From Clostridia bacterium (GTDB taxonomy: Bacteria > Bacillota > Clostridia > Lutisporales > Lutisporaceae), in the NCBI GenBank assembly GCA_035628995.1, contig DASPIR010000027.1, positions 1 through 64,000 on the forward strand: 64,000 bases of DNA. Direction: 5' to 3'. The notes beneath the pieces were generated by a model. The model ran no database searches and was not told where the DNA came from. It saw nothing but the letters and a program-made list of their open reading frames with translations. The position numbers were made by a program, and so were the translations under genes. Positions 59,933 to 64,000 of this stretch are shown here, one piece after another (the stretch's first letter is position 1; each line of letters opens with the position of its first letter).

Positions 59933-62599
59933 GTGCATAAAATTAATTTTAAGCTAAGAATATTATTGTACTTTTTAATAGTGTCAATAATCCCTTTCGT
60001 GGTGTCATGGACTCTTATTTATAATACCTATGATAGAAAAATGCAGCAGGATTTTAAAAATTTCAACTATATGTACATTAAAGACCAATTAAGCAAAATT
60101 GATCAGCTTTTTAAGCAGCAAGAGATTGAATTAAAGTCTATTGCACAGGCATTTAGCCACTTGGATCAACAAAAATCCGATTTATATGCTTTCCTGAGGG
60201 ATCAAAAAAGTGTAAACCAATATTATATGAACCTGAACATAATTATGCCTGATGGTGTGGTTTATACTGATGAACTGAATTCTAAAGTACCTGATATAGA
60301 CTATACAAGACTTCACAGCTATACTAATGCGAAAAAAGCGCAGGAACTGGTGTGGCTTGAGCCATATACAGACCCGATAAGCGGCAACCAATGTATAGGG
60401 TTGTCGATACCTTTGCTGGATAATAAGAATAAAGCATCTGGGGTGCTGGTCGGCAATATATCTTTAAATACTTTCAAAAATCTATTGGTAAATGCAAAAT
60501 ACATGACGAACACTGAAATGTTCTTAATTAATCCTTCGGGCTATGTAAAATTCCACAGCGGGGGTAAGTACAGCGAGACTGTGAATGTAAAGGATACAAG
60601 CTTTGTACTTTATCCTGCGGCACAAGCAATTCTAAATCTGAATGAAGGCTACAGGGAGTTCAACTATTTAGGAAAGGACTGGACCTGCAGCTTTTCAGTA
60701 ATAAATGCAAGCGGATGGAGAGTGCTTTCCATCATAGACACGAATGAGCTTCTAAGTAAATCTAGTACAATGAACCAAAACACAAACAGTATTATTTTAC
60801 TGCTCGGATTGTTATGCATATTTACAGCTTTAATTGCTTCGATTTTTCTGTCGGCTTCAATAACAACTCCTCTAATAGAATTGAGAAATGGCGTCAAATC
60901 AATTGCAGCAGGAAACCTGGACAGTAGAATTGAGGTAAACAGCAATGATGAGATCAGGGAGGTTGCCGGAGCTTTTAATGAAATGGCGAAAAACCTGAAA
61001 AATACATATACTGACCTTCTTATGAAAACTGATGAACTTTATTCCAACAATGATGAACTTCATAGTACAAATATAGAATTAGAAGCTTCTTACGGACAGC
61101 TGGAAGCAACAATGGCTCAGCTTAATGAGTCGGAAGAAAAGTACAGGACACTGATGGACAATATTTCAGATATGGTATTAGTGGTAAACCCTGAGGACAA
61201 TCTGGTTTATATAAATAGCAGCATGGAGAAGATATTGGGCTACAGCGAATCAGAGCTTATTGGGAAGCCTATAATAACCATAGTTAAGCATAAATATCCT
61301 GGATTTATGGAAATGGCAGATCCCATAAATGATTACAGGGAGTTTGAGGGAGAGTTTTTAAAGAAGGATGGAAGCTCGATAAAGGTTGAAGGCAGCACTA
61401 AGAGAGTAGTTGAGGATGAAAAGGTAATAGGCATACAGGCTATTGTAAGAGATGTAACACAAAAGAAGAAAATGGAGCTTCAGCTTAAAAAGAAATACAA
61501 CGAGCTTCAGACCTTGAACAGGATAAGCAATACCTTGGCCTCTACCATGGATTTGAATAATATGCTCATAGCAGTTGTCAACCAGGTAGCTGATATAACT
61601 GAAGCCTTGGTTTGTGCAATAAGACTTATAAGTGACAAAACTCCGTACATGCTGGAGCTGAAGGCACTCAAGGGAATAAAATCAGAAAAGTACGATAGAC
61701 GCAGTATTGATATAAGGGGGGATATAACCGAGCAGGCAATCAAGAAAAAAAGTATTATAGTACTGGATCTTCGGGAGGATAACACTCCGTACAGCTATTA
61801 CAGAGAGTTATACTTGAAAAATGACGCCAGGTACGTCGTGTTTACTCCAATTATAGTGAAGTCCGAAGTAATAGGCTTAATGAGTATTACCTTGGAGCAT
61901 AAACCCAAGGATGAATTGATTGAGCTTATAAGCTCATTGTCAAACAATATAGCTATAGCCATAGACAATGCCAGGGCTTACGAGTCTCTGAAGCATTCGT
62001 ATCTAAAAACGGTACAAAGCCTTGTGTCAGTGGTTGAAGCCAAGGATGAGTATACTGAAAGCCATTCCATAAGAGTTGCAAAATATTCTTCCTTCATTGC
62101 ATCCGAGATGGATTTTCCTAAGAGCTTTATTGAAGACATATGGGTAGCGGGAGTACTGCATGACATTGGGAAAATAGGTATAAGTGATTCGATATTGAAT
62201 AAAAACGGCATGCTTACAGAAGAAGAATACAACATCATAAAGCAGCATCCGGATATTGCTTATAAGATTGTATCCAAAATAGGTCTCAAGGACGACATTC
62301 TAATGGCAATCAAGCACCACCATGAAAGATATGACGGGAAGGGTTATCCTGATATGATAGACGGAAACGAAATATCAATTATGGCTGCTATTATAAGTGT
62401 GGCAGATGCGTTTGATGCGATTACCTCCAACCGCCCCTACAGGAAATCCAGAAGTCTCATGCAGGGTGTAAGTGAAATTGGAACATATAGAGGTACCCAA
62501 TTCAACCCGATAGTGGTACAGACTTTTGAGAAGATGTTCCTATTGAAACAGGCGATATTTGAAAAGATATATCACGATGAAGATATTGAATTTTTCTAA
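59933..62599 (+). CDS. Membrane HD-GYP phosphodiesterase with dCache, HAMP, PAS and GAF domains
   Basis: An 888-residue signalling protein. Helix 1 (about 10-30), dCache-like external sensor (about 35-280), helix 2 near 285-305, HAMP (ITTPLIELRNGVKSIAAGNL), a coiled part, PAS from about 400 (DNISDMVLVVNPEDNLVYIN), GAF from about 530, and HD-GYP from about 695. HDIGKIG and HHHERYDGKGYPD are intact, so hydrolysis of c-di-GMP or a related dinucleotide is likely. GTG 59933 is preceded by AAGGGGGGAT. It separates the SRP RNA from dnaX. A terminator follows. Confidence 0.93.
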   Translation: MHKINFKLRILLYFLIVSIIPFVVSWTLIYNTYDRKMQQDFKNFNYMYIKDQLSKIDQLFKQQEIELKSIAQAFSHLDQQKSDLYAFLRDQKSVNQYYMNLNIIMPDGVVYTDELNSKVPDIDYTRLHSYTNAKKAQELVWLEPYTDPISGNQCIGLSIPLLDNKNKASGVLVGNISLNTFKNLLVNAKYMTNTEMFLINPSGYVKFHSGGKYSETVNVKDTSFVLYPAAQAILNLNEGYREFNYLGKDWTCSFSVINASGWRVLSIIDTNELLSKSSTMNQNTNSIILLLGLLCIFTALIASIFLSASITTPLIELRNGVKSIAAGNLDSRIEVNSNDEIREVAGAFNEMAKNLKNTYTDLLMKTDELYSNNDELHSTNIELEASYGQLEATMAQLNESEEKYRTLMDNISDMVLVVNPEDNLVYINSSMEKILGYSESELIGKPIITIVKHKYPGFMEMADPINDYREFEGEFLKKDGSSIKVEGSTKRVVEDEKVIGIQAIVRDVTQKKKMELQLKKKYNELQTLNRISNTLASTMDLNNMLIAVVNQVADITEALVCAIRLISDKTPYMLELKALKGIKSEKYDRRSIDIRGDITEQAIKKKSIIVLDLREDNTPYSYYRELYLKNDARYVVFTPIIVKSEVIGLMSITLEHKPKDELIELISSLSNNIAIAIDNARAYESLKHSYLKTVQSLVSVVEAKDEYTESHSIRVAKYSSFIASEMDFPKSFIEDIWVAGVLHDIGKIGISDSILNKNGMLTEEEYNIIKQHPDIAYKIVSKIGLKDDILMAIKHHHERYDGKGYPDMIDGNEISIMAAIISVADAFDAITSNRPYRKSRSLMQGVSEIGTYRGTQFNPIVVQTFEKMFLLKQAIFEKIYHDEDIEFF

Positions 62600-62623
62600 T
62601 GCTCAGAAATGAGCATTTTTCTT
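62598..62623 (+). terminator. Rho-independent terminator after the HD-GYP gene
   Basis: Stem AATGCTCA/TGAGCATT with a GAAA loop and TTTCTTTTT; it overlaps the stop codon. Confidence 0.85.
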
Positions 62624-62722
62624 TTTATAAAAAACTTTATTAATCCTCAATTTACTATACTGCTTCATTATGCTAATATTTTAATATATCTATTGACTGA
62701 AATAAGGTACCTGGAGGTTTAT

Positions 62723-64000
62723 ATGTACACAGCTTTATATAGAAAGTGGAGGCCGCAAACGTTTGAGGATGTGCGTGGTCAGGACCAGATAACAGTTACA
62801 TTGAAGAATGAGCTTAAAAGCAGCAGAATTTCCCATGCTTATCTTTTCTGCGGGACCAGGGGGACAGGCAAGACCAGTACAGCAAAGCTTCTGGCCAAGG
62901 CTGTCAACTGCAAAGCTCCTGAGGACTTCAACCCATGCAATGCATGCGAAAGCTGCATTAGCATAAACGAGGGGAACTCCATAGATGTGTATGAGATAGA
63001 CGCTGCTTCCAACAGAGGAATAGATGACATAAGAAATTTAAGGGAAGCAATCAAATTTACACCAACTTTGGGTAAGTACAAGGTATATATAATAGATGAA
63101 GTTCACATGCTAACAAATGAAGCATTCAATGCACTTCTGAAGACCTTGGAGGAACCGCCGGAGTATGTGCTTTTCATATTGGCAACCACAGAGCCTCACA
63201 AGCTGCCAGCGACCATACTTTCCAGATGCCAAAGGTTTGATTTTAAAAGGATCAGCACCGAAAACATAGTTGAAATGCTGAGAACTGTCTGCAGTGCAGA
63301 GGGACTGGAAGCTGAGGAGGATGCTGTAAAGCTTATAGCAAGAAATTCTGATGGAGCAATGAGAGATGCTTTAAGCATCCTTGACCAATGTTCAGTTTAT
63401 GGTGATAAGACTATTACCCATGACGACGTGCTTGAGGTTTTGGGAATAGTGAACAATGAGTATTTATTCAGAATCTCCGAGGCGGTACTGAAAGAAGAAG
63501 CCAGCGGCACTATAAGGGCAGTTGATGAAATAGCGGCTGGAGGGAAGGATATCAGTCAGTTTATCAGGGATTTGCTGATACACTACAGAAATCTTCTTAT
63601 GACTAAGGTGGTATCCAAGTGCGAAGATGTAATAGATATGTCCAGGGAAGGAATTGAGCAGCTTAAGAAGCAGTCTGCGGATTATGATAAAAACAATATA
63701 ATAAGGTGCATAAGCATATTATCCGAACTCGAAAATGAAGCCAAGTGGTCAGGCAACCCGAGAATTTTGCTTGAGGTCGCACTGGTCAAAATGTGCAAGA
63801 TAGGCGGAGACAGCAGCTTGGAGGGCATGCTCACAAGGATATCCAAGTTGGAGGAGATGCTAAAGAAAGGCAGTTTCACACAGGCTGCAAAAGAAGTGTC
63901 TTATGCATTAAGTCCAGCAGCAAACCCGGATGCACCGGCTAAGAGGGAAAAGGCTGTTCCTGTAAAGGCAAAGGAAGAGGAGGCTTTGAAATCGGGCGTA
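62723..64000 (+). CDS. dnaX: DNA polymerase III subunit gamma/tau, 5' part
   Basis: Clamp-loader ATPase of the replisome, cut by the right window edge after 426 codons. MYTALYRKWRPQTFEDVRGQ opens the protein. Walker A is GTRGTGKTSTAKLLAKAVNC, the zinc site begins CNACESC, Walker B is YIIDEVHMLTNEAFNALLK, sensor 1 is ILATTEPHKLPATILSRCQR, and sensor 2 lies in GAMRDALSILDQ. CTGGAGGTTTAT precedes ATG 62723. A lysine/proline-rich linker has begun at the edge, so the tau region continues outside. Confidence 0.97.
   Translation, partial: MYTALYRKWRPQTFEDVRGQDQITVTLKNELKSSRISHAYLFCGTRGTGKTSTAKLLAKAVNCKAPEDFNPCNACESCISINEGNSIDVYEIDAASNRGIDDIRNLREAIKFTPTLGKYKVYIIDEVHMLTNEAFNALLKTLEEPPEYVLFILATTEPHKLPATILSRCQRFDFKRISTENIVEMLRTVCSAEGLEAEEDAVKLIARNSDGAMRDALSILDQCSVYGDKTITHDDVLEVLGIVNNEYLFRISEAVLKEEASGTIRAVDEIAAGGKDISQFIRDLLIHYRNLLMTKVVSKCEDVIDMSREGIEQLKKQSADYDKNNIIRCISILSELENEAKWSGNPRILLEVALVKMCKIGGDSSLEGMLTRISKLEEMLKKGSFTQAAKEVSYALSPAANPDAPAKREKAVPVKAKEEEALKSGV

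Overview
The window looks like a chromosomal segment of an anaerobic, Gram-positive member of the Clostridia. Supporting signs are the three [FeFe]-hydrogenase maturases HydE, HydG and HydF, a formate-tetrahydrofolate ligase, a long Bacillus/Clostridium-type SRP RNA near dnaX, SLH-anchored surface protein, lipoprotein signal peptides, hemerythrin, and small families common in Firmicutes (DUF3006, DUF3243, DUF6809, YmaF-like). Start sites follow strong AGGAGG-like ribosome binding sites. The exact genus cannot be fixed from the sequence alone.

Layout. 1-307 is the 3' end of a sugar-type periplasmic binding protein. 430-4578 is the H-cluster maturation operon (TM1266-like regulator, hydE, hydG, hydF) behind a leader with a terminator-like hairpin. 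4580-24700 is an accessory region: remnants of GNAT and Fic genes, a coiled-coil repeat protein, a five-gene cassette of AT-rich DNA (ParB-like, PD-(D/E)XK-like, SNF2 helicase, second ParB-like, radical SAM; 6233-11994), several XRE-repressor loci with visible operators, a second putative defence operon (XRE, nuclease-helicase, NUDIX; 14018-16622), flavodoxin pseudogene pieces, hairpin repeats, and a complete branched-chain amino acid ABC transporter (livKHMGF, minus strand, 18386-22966). 

24981-39615 holds a ComEC-like metallo-hydrolase with DUF3006, an alpha/beta hydrolase, a 1464-residue M6 protease/Kelch/SLH surface protein, and a NarL-type two-component system next to a lipoprotein and an ABC-2 exporter. 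A tRNA-Val is followed by fhs, hutU and ftcD, which together link histidine breakdown to one-carbon folate chemistry, then a tRNA-editing protein and a large BTAD/ATPase/TPR regulator. 48517-64000 contains a nested MITE-like repeat, a CocE-type hydrolase, hemerythrin, a histidine-rich YmaF-like protein, an OmpR-type two-component system with an HtrA protease, a radical SAM protein, an EamA exporter, small conserved proteins, the SRP RNA, an HD-GYP phosphodiesterase and the 5' part of dnaX.

The best candidate for an undescribed system is the 6233-11994 cassette. Its genes touch or nearly touch, run in one direction, and combine two paralogous ParB/Srx-like proteins, a small nuclease-like protein, an SNF2 motor and a radical SAM enzyme with a winged-helix-like tail. 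It lies between degraded genes and a mutT remnant, as expected for a transferred defence or DNA-modification island. The function is inferred, not shown. A second nuclease-helicase operon lies 2 kb further on, so the region resembles a defence island.
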